From NCBI GenBank assembly GCA_018340805.1, contig JACMZG010001908.1, forward strand, positions 51,461,296 through 51,525,295: DNA of 64,000 bases, given 5' to 3'. This DNA comes from Microvelia longipes (taxonomy: Eukaryota > Arthropoda > Insecta > Hemiptera > Veliidae). The notes beneath the pieces were generated by a model, which did no database searches, was not told the origin of the DNA, and worked only from the letters and a program-made list of their open reading frames with translations. Shown piece after piece: positions 1 through 12,773 of the stretch. A program made the position numbers and the translations under genes. Numbering within the stretch: the first letter of the stretch is position 1; each line of letters starts with the position of its first letter.

Positions 1-1083
1 AACCTTCTTACCTAGAAGATAGTGTTCTATCTAACAAATCCTAGTGTTCAGACATTTTGCGTCTAATCCACAGAAGAACCGAGGCTTTATTAGTTTCTAT
101 AGCTTTAACTAGAAACAACACGTGCCCCACTGCTAGACTAACTTTTCCTGCTCGGGCCTCTTTTTGCTAACCTTCTTACCTAGAAGATAGTGTTCTATCT
201 AACAAATCCTAGTGTTCAGACATTTTGCGTCTAATCCACAGAAGAACCGAGGCTTTATTAGTTTCTATAGCTTTAACTAGAAACAACACGTGCCCCACTG
301 CTAGACTAACTTTTCCTGCTCGGGCTCCTTTTTGCTAACCTTCTTACCTAGAAGATAGTTCTATCTAACAAATCCTAGTGTTCAGACATTTGCGTCTAAT
401 CCACAGAAGAACCGAGGCTTTATTAGTTTCTATAGCTTTAACTAGAAACAACACGTGCCCCACTGCTAGACTAACTTTTCCTGCTCGGGCCTCTTTTTGC
501 TAACCTTCTTACCTAGAAGATAGTGTTCTATCTAACAAATCCTAGTGTTTCAGACATTTTGCGTCTAATCCACAGAAGAACCGAGGCTTTATTAGTTTCT
601 ATATAGCTTTAACTAGAAACAACACGTGCCCCACTGCTAGACTAACTTTTCCTGCTCGGGCCTCTTTTTGCTAACCTTCTTACCTAGAAGATAGTGTTCT
701 ATCTAACAAATCCTAGTGTTCAGACATTTTGCGTCTAATCCACAGAAGAACCGGCTTTATTAGTTTCTATAGCTTTAACTAGAAACAACACGTGCCCCAC
801 TGCTAGACTAACTTTTCCTGCTCGGGCCTCTTTTTGCTAACCTTCTTACCTAGAAGATAGTGTTCTATCTAACAATCCTAGTGTTCAGACATTTTGCGTC
901 TAATCCACAGAAGAACGAGGCTTTATTAGTTTCTATAGCTTTAACTAGAACAAACACGTGCCCCCACTGCTAGACAACTTTTCCTGCTCGGGCCTCTTTT
1001 TGCTAACCTTTTACCTAGAAGATAGTGTTCTATCTAACAAATCCTAGTGTTCAGACATTTTGCGTCTAATCCACAGAAGAACC
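1..1083. repeat. 168-bp satellite array (about 6.5 copies, continues left of window)
   Basis: Copies start at 1, 169 and 337 and continue at about the same spacing; the period is 168 bp and divergence is only a few substitutions or short indels per copy. The array stops mid-monomer at about 1083 and is followed directly by a SINE. The monomer shares blocks (for example the AACACGTGCCC box and the CAGAAGA box) with the left part of the SINE composites at 6.4-6.7 kb and 59.5-59.7 kb, so it looks like a tandem amplification of that dispersed repeat. Confidence 0.95.
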
Positions 1084-1084
1084 A

Positions 1085-1370
1085 TAAGACCATAAAAAAA
1101 CCATAAGACAGGAACTTATATTTTTTTATGTGAGCTGCTATTGAGGTTCCAAAATTTTACCTTATCCCAGGTTCATTTAGTGTAAGGGATCTTTTAGGAC
1201 AACCTGACATAAACGGGCTCGGAAGCACCGGCTTAATGTCACTTTCGAAGGAGGGCACGTGAAAGGATTTTCATCCCTCGCATAAAAATTCTAGAGGCCC
1301 CGACCGGGAACGAACCCAAACTGTCTGGGTGGCAGGAGCACGTGCTTACCAATACACCACTGGGACTGCG
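1085..1370 (-). mobile_element. tRNA-derived SINE, copy 1
   Basis: Read on the minus strand, the right end has a tRNA-like head: an A-box-like segment (GTGGTGTATTGGTAAGCAC) and then a B-box-like segment (GGGTTCGTTCCCGG) at normal Pol III promoter spacing. The body contains a conserved block (TTTATGAGAGGGAT-like, then an ACGTCC-like block) shared with the copies at 6.7-6.9 kb and 60.7-61.0 kb. The 3' tail faces the satellite at 1-1083. Box positions are seen directly; mobility is inferred from the three dispersed copies. Confidence 0.75.
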
Positions 1371-1484
1371 ACACTCCATCTTGAATAATTATGTAAGAAC
1401 ACAAGATTTGCATAAAGGTAATTGACCAATAAAGAATTATGATACCTATTGTAATTATGATACTCAATTATAATTCCTTATAGT

Positions 1485-2193
1485 CCCAAGAGCCGGACCT
1501 GAAAAATATGTGACTCATTTTGTACTACTTTAAACCAAAGTTTTTAGAAAATATACCTTAAATTATGGAGGAAAAGCATAGTCTGCCTATCCAGAGTGGA
1601 GCCCTTCATATGAATGCGCTCGCTCAAAATGCTATAGAAAATCCTACAAATTCCCGTTTTATGGCTATAAGATGTTTCCTGTAGGTCGTGTGTAAAAATA
1701 TGAAGAGAACATTTTTAAAGCTGATAAAATTTCCTATAAAACGAGTGTTTTTTAATCAAAATCGGATAACTACAACTAAAGTTATAACATTTGTTAAATA
1801 ACAAATGTTTAAAAATTAAAAAATACACGAAATGTCAATATTTTTTAAAGAAATTCTCTGACTTTGCATAAATTAACCATTTTTTTAGTGTTTTTGAAAG
1901 AGCCGTAACTTTAGTTGTAGTTATCCGATTTTGATAAAAAACACTCACTTTATTAAAAATTATATCATCTTTAAAAAATGGTTTATTATTGTTTTGCACA
2001 CGACCCACAGGGAACCACTTATTTCAAGAGAACTGAAATTGTGCAATTTTCTTAAATTTTGTGCAGACGCAATCATATGAAAGGCTCCACTCTAGATAGG
2101 CAGGCTATGGTTTTTCTTCATAATTTAAGGTATATTTTGGGAAAAATTTGGTTTAAGTAGTACAAAATGAGTCACATTTTTTCAGATCCTTTG
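1485..2193. mobile_element. Foldback element family A, copy 1
   Basis: The ends are inverted copies: CCCAAGAGCCGGACC at the left against a diverged complement at the right. Arms of roughly 300 bp (about 1485-1790 and 1906-2193) flank a ~115-bp loop. Shared blocks include TGACTCATTTTGTACTACTT and CTGCCTATCCAGAGTGGAGC and their complements. A second copy lies at 50567-51203. No coding capacity. Confidence 0.85.
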
Positions 2194-2870
2194 TTTATTT
2201 GTCCACTTTGACAGATATCTCTTGGATATCTCAATCCCAATTAAAATAACGTACTTCACAGGTTTTACTTTATTAAAGTCTGATAAAATATATTATTTTT
2301 ATTTAACCAACATTAAAACATATAAAATAAATTAATATTTTCTTTAAAAATTTTTATTAAATTAATAAAAATAATAATTGAAATACCCTGCTATTTTTCA
2401 TTTTTTACTTTAGCCTATAGAACATAATTTGCGCCTTTGGTTTAAAATTATATTATAATAAATATAGACTACAATGTTAATATTAACGAAAAATAATAAT
2501 AAATTCTTTTACGAGAAAAAAGGTTGGTAAAATGAGGAAGATATTGTGAAAGGACCTCCATAAAAAATATTTAGGATGTAAAAAGAAAGAGAGCAAAATA
2601 GAATCTTAAAATATTTATACCCTGGTAAAATGTCCTCATGAGAAGAAAAGAAAAATGAGAACTTTGCTAAAACCACAAATAGCTCTACAAAAAACGGGGT
2701 TGTACCATTGTTTCATACTACAGGTTTGCAATGAATACTTCATACCAAGAAAAACAAAAGCTGGAACCTAAATCTAAATAATTCCTCATCTAAAATTTTG
2801 AGACGTATTTTTAGATTTTCCCATTTCTACCGAAGGTATACCAGGGCTATACATTTCAAATAAATCGCCC
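2194..2870. other. AT-rich sequence, nothing recognised
   Basis: No reading frame, RNA gene or repeat structure was recognised between the foldback element and the minisatellite. Confidence 0.5.
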
Positions 2871-3258
2871 CTGATTAACTCAGCTTAACTGATTAACTGA
2901 TTACTCAGCTTAACTGATTACTCAGCTTAACTCACTAACTGATTACTCAGCTGATTAACTGACTTAACTGATTAATTGATCACTCAGTAACTGATTAACT
3001 GATCACTAAGCTTAACTGATTGATTAACTGATCACTCAGCTTAACTGATTAACTGATCAATCAGCTTAACTAATTAACTGATGACTCAGCTTAACTGATT
3101 AACTGATGACTCAGCTTAACTGATTAACTGATCACTCAGCTTAACTGATTAACTGATCACTCAGCTTAACTGATTAACTGATCACTCAGCTTAACTGATT
3201 AACTAATTACTCAGCTTAAGTGATTAACTGATTACTTAGCTTAACTGATAAACTCAGA
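2871..3258. repeat. 25-bp minisatellite
   Basis: About 15 copies of a 25-bp unit built on CTGATTAACTGATCACTCAG followed by CTTAA. The first copies are irregular and the central copies almost identical, suggesting recent homogenisation in the middle. Confidence 0.95.
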
Positions 3259-3539
3259 TTCGTGTGGAGCTATCGCGATATAATTGGTGTCCACTCTCAC
3301 TAAGTTGACCACTGGAAGTTCAAATACCCAATTATTTGTTTGGTAATCGTCTGAAATGCATGGTAATCTAATTACCAAAATGTTTTTTTACGATTAAATT
3401 TAAAATTTAAAATTGGAGTATACCTTTGCATTAATTATTTCAGAAACTGTATCGTATCCCGAACAATTTGATGCCAATATCATTAATTACTGATAATTTT
3501 TCCCCGAGCTATCGTGTGGCATTTAAAAACATTTATAAT

Positions 3540-4015
3540 TTAACGTATTATTATTAATATTATTATTATTATGTTTTATATATTTTTCTTGGACCCTTCT
3601 TATAAAGTGTAGCATGCGTTTGTATTTGTTTATTTAACTTTCCGTAATTTTATATTAATACTATCGTTTGAGTGTGTGCAAGTAAGTTTGTGTATGTGTG
3701 GGTGCATAATATATATGGGTATGTATGTCTATGTGTGTATATTATTTATAAATTTATTATTTATATATGAGTATGATGCGTGTGTGTGTGTGTGTGTATG
3801 TGTGTGCATGTATATGTTTATATGTATATGTATGTATGTGTTGTATGTGTATATATATGTTATGATTGCATATTATATTGTATGTAGTATATTATATTAA
3901 GTTATATATTATTAGGGTATATTATTGTATGTTGTATATTATATTAATTATGTATATAAATGTTATATATTATATTATTATTTATGTTATGTATTATTAT
4001 GTATATATATATATA

Positions 4016-4069
<54 letters not shown>

Positions 4070-4500
4070 TATAATTATATGTTTTATATTTATATTAAGT
4101 ATGTAAATGTTATATTTTTATTATATTTATGTTATATATTATATATATTTTATATTGGAATACGTATTATTATATTATGTTGTATTATGTACATTATGTG
4201 TATATGTATATATGTGTGTTTGATTATGTATATATATTGTTATTGTATATTACATAATGATTATGTTTACATTAATTATGTACATTATGTGTATATGTAT
4301 ATATTATATATTAACAGTGATATGTATCATTATGTATATGTATTGTATGTATATGTATATGTATATATACATATACATATATGTATATGTATATATATAC
4401 AATTTGCATGATGATTATGTATATATATTGTTATTGTATATTACATAATGATTATATTAGTAATACATTATTATTATTATTTTATTACACTTATAACTAA
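3540..4500. repeat. TA/TG-rich low-complexity tract
   Basis: Simple-sequence drift of ATT, (TG)n, (TA)n and TATG words. The open frames here translate to Y/I/C/V strings and are not genes. Confidence 0.9.
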
Positions 4501-4707
4501 TACATTGTTTCTGTAAATATAAAAATTAAAGAAGTTCTTAGGATTGCAAAATTGTAATATTTAGTTATATAGATTATTAAGTTTACTTGTTTATTGTCTA
4601 CTGTCTACTACTGTTTACTTGTTACTGTCTATTAGTTTACTGTCCTATAAGTGTAATTGTTTCTAAAAATTTAAATAAGTAAACTATTATAATTTCTACT
4701 AAGTCCT

Positions 4708-4742
4708 GAGCGCATGTAGTATTATCAATGGAGCATGCGCTC

Positions 4743-4771
<29 letters not shown>
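4708..4771 (+). repeat. 9-bp-arm hairpin followed by A29 tract
   Basis: GAGCGCATG (4708-4716) and CATGCGCTC (4734-4742) are perfect complements around a 17-nt loop, followed at once by 29 A. This could be the 3' end of a plus-strand retroposon, but no body was recognised upstream. Confidence 0.55.
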
Positions 4772-4773
<2 letters not shown>

Positions 4774-4948
4774 CGTTTGTATCGTTTGATAGTAACAATA
4801 GCGTTCGGTAGTGTATAGTTTTACCACCACACCGCGTTGCAGTCTCACTACTTTAGGAACCCCTTATCAATCCTTTTCTATCACCAGTACGTGCTACACT
4901 CCTGACGAAGCCGCATAACGAAAGCTTGAGCTACACATCCTTTCCTTC

Positions 4949-5137
<189 letters not shown>

Positions 5138-5139
5138 GT

Positions 5140-6300
5140 GTGTGTATGTATGTACGAGTTTTTTGTGTCCTAGACGTTCCTATGGGACACGATAACTTTT
5201 GAACACTTTCACTGATCCAATGTCCCGAACCCTATTCTTTATGAAATATGTGTGTCGTCATTAACTCACAAAAATGACCCCGGAAACATTTAAAAAATTA
5301 CAAATCTTCATATTGTGTCTAGATTGGGCTGAACGTTTTGACACATACACTATGTATGGCTCAGAAAAATACGAAGTTTTATTTTATCGTTGGTATTAGT
5401 TCTGTTAGAATGATATACAAATATATGTCAAACAAAACAATATGTCATTAATTGACATAATGTTAACAAGTTTAGTTTTTTCTCTAATACAATTGAAAAT
5501 TTGCTGATATCGTGGCAGTATACCACTTATATAAACCATTATTAGGACGAACTGATTAAGCACAACAACAATGTAGCCGCGAATTGGCAGGCCTGGCACG
5601 ACTCCAGTAAAGAGGCTTAAGGCTTCTTGTTATAGTTACCATAGAAAAACATATTTCAATAATAAGATTTCCAGACATTTACTTTTGTATTACAAAAGTA
5701 CAGACGATTAAAAAAATAAGCTTTTAAATTCCCAGTGGTTGACTTAGAGATAGTCATTTTATCGCTATAGCTCCTTACGGAAATGAATTGAAATGTATCT
5801 CCCTGTACAGTAAAGGAATATATTGACTAATGCCTCAACGGTATTCACCATACAATTACAATTACCTCTTCCAACAGATAACCAAATGAAATATATTTTG
5901 ACTGTAAAATATTTCGAGTGGGCGATAAAAAAATTTAATCATACGATTAATATGTTGAAAACTAAATTATACAGCAGCAACGAATCAAAATTCCAAATTA
6001 GTTCTGATAAACTGATTTAAATCAATTTCTCCATTCATTCATACATAAATGTTATTTTTGGAGAATTAAGGAAAAGGCATGAAAAGAAATATTGGTTGTG
6101 ACATGAGGAAAGGTATAAAGTTAGATTTCGACCTGCAATGCAATGTGTTTCCAGATTAAGTCTATTTATATCTCAGTTATAACTCTTTAAATAGCTAGTT
6201 AAAATTCAGAACCTTTATATTTTCTATTAAAACATACAAAGTATGCATGGTTTAATTATTCAAAATATAATATACACACACACATTACTACTATATAACT
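5140..6300. other. Intergenic sequence, no gene recognised
   Basis: Contains only short open frames without protein-like composition. The segment 5150-5400 resembles dispersed-repeat sequence (compare wording near 17640-17830), but no boundaries could be set. Confidence 0.4.
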
Positions 6301-6336
6301 ATCACCCATATTACTAATATATTTATATATATAATA

Positions 6337-6375
<39 letters not shown>

Positions 6376-6384
6376 TTATATGGG

Positions 6385-6868
6385 GGGAGTGGTAGTAACT
6401 ACCAGGCAAGGGCCCACGTTGTTGTGCCCTTTTTGCCAGCTCCCTAAGATAATGTTCTCTCCTTTTTATTTTAAGTGTAGATATATTTCATCTAATTAGA
6501 CAGAAGAGCGTGAATTTCTATGGTTCCTCTCATGCTTTTTCAAGCAATCATTCATATGTTCCCTGACTCTTATAGACAAGTGAAAACTGGGAATAACACG
6601 TGCTATCACTGTTAAACCAAACCTCCACCACTTTAAATTACATGGCAGAAAGAGTGTAGTATTCTAATGTGAATATGAATCTACAATGAGGGTCCTAAAT
6701 TTGGCCTATAGCCAGTTTCATTTAGGGTAAGGGATCTGTAACGAGTACCTGACAACGCACAGGCTCGAAACCACCGGCTTTACGTCCCTTCTGAGAGACG
6801 TGGTACGCAGAATTTTTATCCATCTCATAAAAATCCTAGAGGCCCGTGCTAGGAAAGAACCCATGACT
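6385..6868 (-). mobile_element. SINE composite, copy 2 (tRNA head truncated)
   Basis: The right half (about 6690-6868) matches the bodies of the SINEs at 1085-1370 and 60745-61015 but stops at the B-box region (CCATGAC), so the tRNA head is missing. It is followed by a (TA)n tract at 6886-6952. The left half (6385-6690) is the same unit found at 59543-59700 and resembles the 168-bp satellite monomer. The copy links the SINE body and the satellite progenitor in one continuous dispersed unit. Confidence 0.7.
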
Positions 6869-6881
6869 ATGGTATATATTA

Positions 6882-6885
<4 letters not shown>

Positions 6886-6952
<67 letters not shown>
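6886..6952. repeat. (TA)n microsatellite
   Basis: Uninterrupted TA tract at the truncated head of SINE copy 2. Confidence 0.97.
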
Positions 6953-6953
<1 letters not shown>

Positions 6954-9838
6954 CGTAAATAAATGATATTAATAATTATTAATTGCCAATAAGAAATAAA
7001 CAAATAATAATCCTAGAGCAAAAACATGAAAAATAAATTTATTTTTTGATCCAAACATTGTTTCTAAAAGTATATATGAGGAAAAAAATAGTTGGTCTAT
7101 GTAACGCTAAAAAGTATATCTAACACAACTATATTTAATATTATATATACTACATTATTTTAGCTTATATAAGGCTGATTTTATGTAACATCGAATATAA
7201 AATCAATTTACAAAACAACTTGTTTTACTGAATAAAGTCTCTAGTTCTTCGTCTCTCTTGTTGTTATATTGGATAAATTATATTTATGTCAATATTATTT
7301 GGCGTAAGTTATAATTAAATTATAGACTGTATCTCCTCTATCTATGTAGAGATGTATTCAATGTGAATATGAATCATAAGGATAATATTGTTATCAAGAA
7401 TCTAATCATAGAGGATAGAACTTTAGAACAGAATCCAAACAATATTATTCATGTCAACTGTCAACTTTATTAATATTCAATACCACACTAGATACCGCAG
7501 GTCATGCGGTAAAATATTTAATATGTTACATTGAATTTTATGATGAAATAATTTAATATTAATATTAACTCTTTTCATCGACTATTTAGTATTGCTATAG
7601 TTATGTTACTTGATTTTGATTTTTATATAAACTCTTTTAAATATATGAAAAATTCGATAAATTTTTGCTTGATGGTATCAAGATGATCTCAAATATATTA
7701 GCAGTTAATATGCTTACAATCATAATTCTTAGTCTTACTTTCCTTTGATGTTTTGAAGGCAGACTAGAAGAGTCTGATAGGCTAAACACAATGCGTAACT
7801 ATGTTACGATTCTATTACGCAAATCAGTATCGGATTTGTCGAGCAAAAAGATTCCTCACTCTGGATACCTACAGGTATCCAAAGATAGATACTATATTAT
7901 ACATTCTTTCAGAAAATACTGAATTAGAAAACTATATTAAAAATGCTAATTATTAACTTTTGTGTTACTGCGACACAGACAGTTTCGTTTAATTAATAAA
8001 ATTAAATTGTTATTATATTAACCTTGAAACATCTGAATCGAATAATTCCGGTTTCATCCCAGTTTCGGATTTTTTAGCAAACACAATACTTACATACCTA
8101 CGGTATAAATGAGGAAAAGTATAAATGAATATATAAACTGAAACACAAAGCCATCTAAATATAATACAAACGTTCTAAGCCTTAACTACATTATCTTCCA
8201 GTCCATATTTTTCCATTAAAAATATTTTCTACTGATAATACCTATTTCAAATAATGAGATTATTTAGTTATAATCCGTTTTATAAATACTAAATTTGGGC
8301 TAACGAGGCTAAAAATACGTAGTGTAAAAGCACGATAAGCCTCTCTGTGGTTATGGATTAATACCGCATCTTGAAATTACACAAATAGCCTTCTGTTTGT
8401 TTGAGTTAATTCTCGATTTCCTTTTATCAAATATTGATTTAATTTAATTAATGAGTTTCATATTTTATACTTGTGTAATAATTTCAAAAGAATCAATCAA
8501 TAAATACATCGGTATTGTTACTATGACGATGAAACTTTTACTTAAAATTAATAACAATTAATATCTTGATATATGTTTGACTCTCTTGATGAATTCGCCT
8601 ATGTGTGAGTAGACTTAGACATTTTATTTGCCTATGTGTATGCACACTTAGGTTTTTTTTTATAAAATTATTTACCCACCTCTATTTGTGGAGATTTAAA
8701 TTTTATACGTAGCAGATAAATCCGAAAAAAAATCCCATACATTAAATAAAATTAAAAATGGCCAAGTATGACTTAGCAAAATTTACTGCTCAGCAATGGT
8801 TGTACTTCAGAAACGTAGGTGACGTGATTGAAATCCCATCCGTCTCTGAAAGTCTTTTCGTCCTTCAGAAAATTATTCTGTAAAAATAACTTTCAGAATA
8901 AAAGTAGCACGATATTTTGGCAATCTCACATTTGATGTCAAAAACAATGTTAAATAAGTTTTGAGAGGAGAACCCTTTAAACTAAAAATTTGTCTTAGAA
9001 TATCTAACAAAATCTTTTTATTTGTTTGGGACCAAACTCTGAAAAGACTGAAAATATTTTATTCAAAGGATCACTCTGTTGATATCCCGAGGTCACTCTA
9101 ACTTAGGTAACAACTTCACTTAGTTTCTTGACTTAAGGGTCTTGCGAAAACTTTAGCTTTGCAAATCAACTCAAATGGGTCAAAGAGATCCAACAAAGAG
9201 ACCTCTTTCACGCTCCAATAATTACAGTCATATAGGCAGAAAATTCTTCTATTTTTTATAATAATCCATTCAGAAAAAAATCAAAAGGATTTGGAAAACC
9301 TTTTACATTACATTTTTCGTTTTATTCATTTATATTTTAGTCATAAACATAGACATCATCTTCAGAGGGCTCGTCATGTTTAATAAGAATAAGATTAAAA
9401 TTTATTCACTGATATAATTTTATTAGTTGAGTGCTCGAGTCCATGACTCGTCTGCTTATTATGGTATTAAGCCAAATTTATATTCGTATCGACGGTATAT
9501 AGTTCGCGATACTTATTTTTAATTTATTTTTCAATGTTTTTTCGGGCATTGAATTTAATAAAACCAGTACACAGCCGATACTACAACTTAAAATGATCAA
9601 AAGTCGAAAAAACTATACAGAGGTTAAGTTTCGGCAACCTAAACATTAGCCAGTTACCGAAATATTTTAAGTTGGGAGGCGTTTTTTATGTTTTTGGGCC
9701 TGTGAGTTGAATAAAAATTGTCAGGATTCAACATAAGCACTAAAAACCAAGTTACCTAGGTTCGAATACTAGTAAGAACGATTATTTTTTATCGTTTTTA
9801 TTTACATTATATAAGTTTATAACGACAATATAATTCTG
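6953..9838. other. Intergenic, no gene recognised
   Basis: AT-rich DNA with no supported exon. It includes a short minus-strand DR-A fragment at about 8040-8125, identified by the words TACGGTATAAATGAGGAAAA and CAAACACAATACTT. If the SCYL2-like exon downstream is real, this could be intronic. Confidence 0.4.
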
Positions 9839-9840
9839 TC

Positions 9841-10195
9841 ACGATGGTCCGCATGCCGGGTGGATTTCCTTTGGAATGCGTGTTTCCGTGCTTAGCAAAC
9901 CATAATTTACTTAAGGTTCCGGTTTATGCTTCACAACTTAAACAGGTACTTAAGTATCAAGCATTACTCGTAACTCATTTTTCCTATATTTCCAAAGGAA
10001 ATGCGCTAAAACCTTTAAGCACTAACTGAGCTTTACACTAGTGCAAATAATGATACGGATTGCCAATTTTAGAGGTATAGATTTGTTTAACCAACAGGAT
10101 AATTATGCTTATTCCCTTTGAAAAAATACAGAAAAAAATGTGACACTTGGGTCTTAACTGTTTAAGTTTGAAGCATAAACCGGAACCTTAAATAC
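9841..10195. mobile_element. Family C foldback relative
   Basis: Shares GGTCCGCATG, GAATGCGTGTTTCCGTGCTT, a CATAA..TTAAGGTTC stretch and CCAAAGGAAATGCGC with the large palindrome at 23907-24565. The right part (GAAGCATAAACCGGAACCTTA) is the complement of the left part, so this is also an inverted-repeat element, more diverged. The 61-codon open frame over it is not a gene. Confidence 0.7.
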
Positions 10196-10246
10196 AAAAA
10201 TATTTATACCTGTAATAGTTTTATACTCCGGTAGACTACAGCTGAT

Positions 10247-10472
10247 AGAATTTATAAAGGTGATTCAACTGGAGGGTTTTTATGAATATTTTTTTTACAT
10301 GGTTAGTTTCTATTAGGTTATAGTCGGAACTGACGTCATTGCAGGAAATAAATAGTAAATTTTCAATGTTTATACCGAGCCCAATGAATGAGTCACACGT
10401 CATTCATAAAACGTCAGGTTATAACCTCGAATGCTTGGTTTGTTTACATCGAATTGAATCACCTTATAAATT
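10247..10472. mobile_element. Small palindromic MITE, copy 1
   Basis: The ends GAATTTATAAAGGTGATTCA and (complement strand) GAAATTTATAAGGTGATTCA face each other. Internal blocks AGGTTATAGTC and GTCAGGTTATAACCT, and GACGTCATTGCAGG and related words, are also inverted. A second copy is at 11877-12090. Confidence 0.75.
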
Positions 10473-10595
10473 TCCAACATCTTGGGTTGACTATTAACAA
10501 TTATATTGACATTTTGACTTGTCCTTACAAGTCAAAATACTGTATTTTTTAATAAACTAGAATATATAGAACAACCTAGAAGTAATTTATTTTAA

Positions 10596-11876
10596 AAAAA
10601 ACACAACAAATAAAAATGTACGTAGCCCAAGTTTTTCATTTTTCATCGAAGGAAACAACTCGTAACATTGTGTCATTATTTAGTCATGTTTCCTCTTGCT
10701 AAAAAATATATTTTTTGGTATTTCACTTTATTTTTAGAGAAGGTAGGAAATGTATCTTTATGTATCGAAGGTTTTTTGGAATAAAAAGTCTAAAATAAAT
10801 TGCTTCAAGGTTTTTCCTCAGTTGGACCAGAAAGAAAGATATTATATTTGAGTGGACCATCCCCATTCTAGTATTTTGTTATATTTCATTATTTTCAAAG
10901 ATTTTACAATTTTATCATCAAAAAGTTAAAATTGTTTATAGTGTTTAGAAAACGCTACAAGTTTTTTTTACTAACACTTAGATAGAGTCGCGCTATAGTT
11001 TAAGATAATATTTATTTAAGTCTTTTTAAGCTTACTTGATTTAAATTTAGTCTGAAAACAGCTCTAATGATGACGTAAAGTCAAAACAGGTCAGTTATAT
11101 TTTTTTTATACTATTGTAGTTTACAATATTAATTATTTTTAATTCTATTATGTTTTTTTTATTGAATATCATGGTGAGTGGACAACTCATGAACTAACCC
11201 CAATAGCTTTCCAAAAATAACCGATTATATTTTTACATTTAATTTTATGAATACCATGGCAATTTTTGGTTATGACGCTACAATTATTATTATTATTATA
11301 AAACGATTGTTTTCTGTATTTATTTTTCACAAAAACGGTTCGCCGTTGCATGTTCTGAATTACAAAAATTCAAAAACTAAAAGTAATAAGAAATCTTTTT
11401 AAAACTTCCAGAGAACGCTACTGATGGCAGATAAGTGTAAATTTCATTTATTTGATTTATTGATTTAGTTGATTTTATCAGGTAAACATTTAATCACATG
11501 TGCGCATCTTGCCGATGTAATTAAAATACAGGCTGAATTAAATACCAAAATCTATCTTCTATTACGTGTAAACTTTAGCCACAATTTCAATAAATTACTT
11601 GAATGAAAAACTTTAAAATAATCAGAAGCGTTCTCTGTAAGATTAAAGATGACACAGGCCGTGCGAAATTGTAGGGCTAGTTAGAAGTATAACTATGCAA
11701 AGAAAAAAATAAAATTTCAAATTGACTGTGGGCAAAAAGCGGGAAATCAAGACACGCCCACTCAAATAAAAGTTTGGTTCCCCGCCGCGCTAGTGTCGAC
11801 CAGAATCCAAATTTTCCCACCCAATAATCAACAGTCTTACTGTTTAAGTATCTATAGTCTCTAGTCAAAACCAAGC
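10596..11876. other. Intergenic, no gene recognised
   Basis: AT-rich. The open frame at 11677-11925 (minus) overlaps the start of MITE copy 2 and shows no recognisable protein family. Confidence 0.4.
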
Positions 11877-12090
11877 TGATAGAATTTATAAGGTTTTTAT
11901 GAATGAAATTAATGTTTTTCGACATGTTACGTTATAGTCCGAAATTGACGTAATTGCAGGAATAAATAGACAAATTTTCAATGTTAACCGCCTATACAGA
12001 TTCCTGCAATGACGTCACACGTCATTCATAAAAAAGTCAGGTTATAACCTCCGAATGCGTTTGGTTTGTTTACATTGAATTGAATCAACT
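11877..12090. mobile_element. Small palindromic MITE, copy 2
   Basis: Direct-orientation copy of the element at 10247-10472, sharing GATAGAATTTATAA, TTTTCAATGTT, GACGTCACACGTCATTCATA and GGTTATAACCTC. The left TIR is partly deleted. Confidence 0.75.
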
Positions 12091-12590
12091 TCTTGCGACA
12101 AAACAACTAATGATTTATTTAATTTAGTTGACATTTAAAATGATCAAAATGTAAATATTGTCCAATGAAAGTTTAATTCTTTAACTCTAATATTACTTTA
12201 TTAGCACATATTATATCATAAATAAATAACTATTTATTTCCAGTTAGAGTTTCAATACATTTCGATCAAACACAAACATGCAAAGTCAGCAATAAGCTGA
12301 GGTTTATATGTATATCATTAATTAGTATGTCATTAATCAGAAAAAATGATAATCTCTACAAATGTGCTTGGTGCAATTAAGCTAGATTTGGACTCTATTT
12401 TTCTAGCGTTTACTCTAGTAAATGTTCTCAGGCTAAAACATTAAGTAATCCAAATGGAGGCGAAGCTGGATATTGAATGTGGGCATTGGTAGCAAAGGGC
12501 CAGAAGAACGTAAATATCTATCTCAATATGTACTACAATTATAGATAAATAATAATACTATCGGAAATAATTAAAAAGTTGAGCACTGAC

Positions 12591-12773
12591 CTTTCCGTCT
12601 GATTTCCTATAAGCGTCATGAATCCTCCATATCTGTTCAGGTCCAGCCGAAGCTGTCTGCTTGCCTATATCGAAGAACTGAACAATAGGATTATGATCGA
12701 GGATATTGTGCGGAGCCGAACCTCCGACTCCCACCCTGCTCTTGAAGTTGGAGAACATGGCGGTTGCCGGCAT
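12591..12773 (-). CDS. SCYL2: SCYL2-like SCY1 family pseudokinase, first coding exon (partial gene)
   Basis: Sixty-one codons from an ATG at 12773 to a GT donor (AAAG|GTCAGT) at 12591/12590 on the minus strand, ending in phase 0. The exon encodes a short Phe/Lys/Arg leader and then the motif NPIVQFFDIGKQTASAGPE, with WRIHDAYRKSDGK at the end. SCYL2 proteins (CVAK104 in mammals) open with a comparable NPV..FDVG..ASGG..W.I.....KKS stretch, the degenerate glycine-loop region of the pseudokinase lobe. The family acts in clathrin-coated vesicle traffic between trans-Golgi network and endosomes. A following exon should begin with the VAVF-type beta-strand; none was recognised between 1 and 12590, so the next intron is probably large and the rest lies left of the window. 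A second in-frame Met is at codon 6. The call rests on remembered family pattern, not a search. Confidence 0.72.

Noticed and set aside
3676..4448. Several overlapping open frames of 60-110 codons
   Set aside because: They translate TA/TG simple sequence into Tyr/Ile/Cys/Val strings; no gene.
4708..4771. Processed pseudogene or LINE ending in A29
   Set aside because: No recognisable body upstream of the A tract; only the hairpin and poly-A were annotated.
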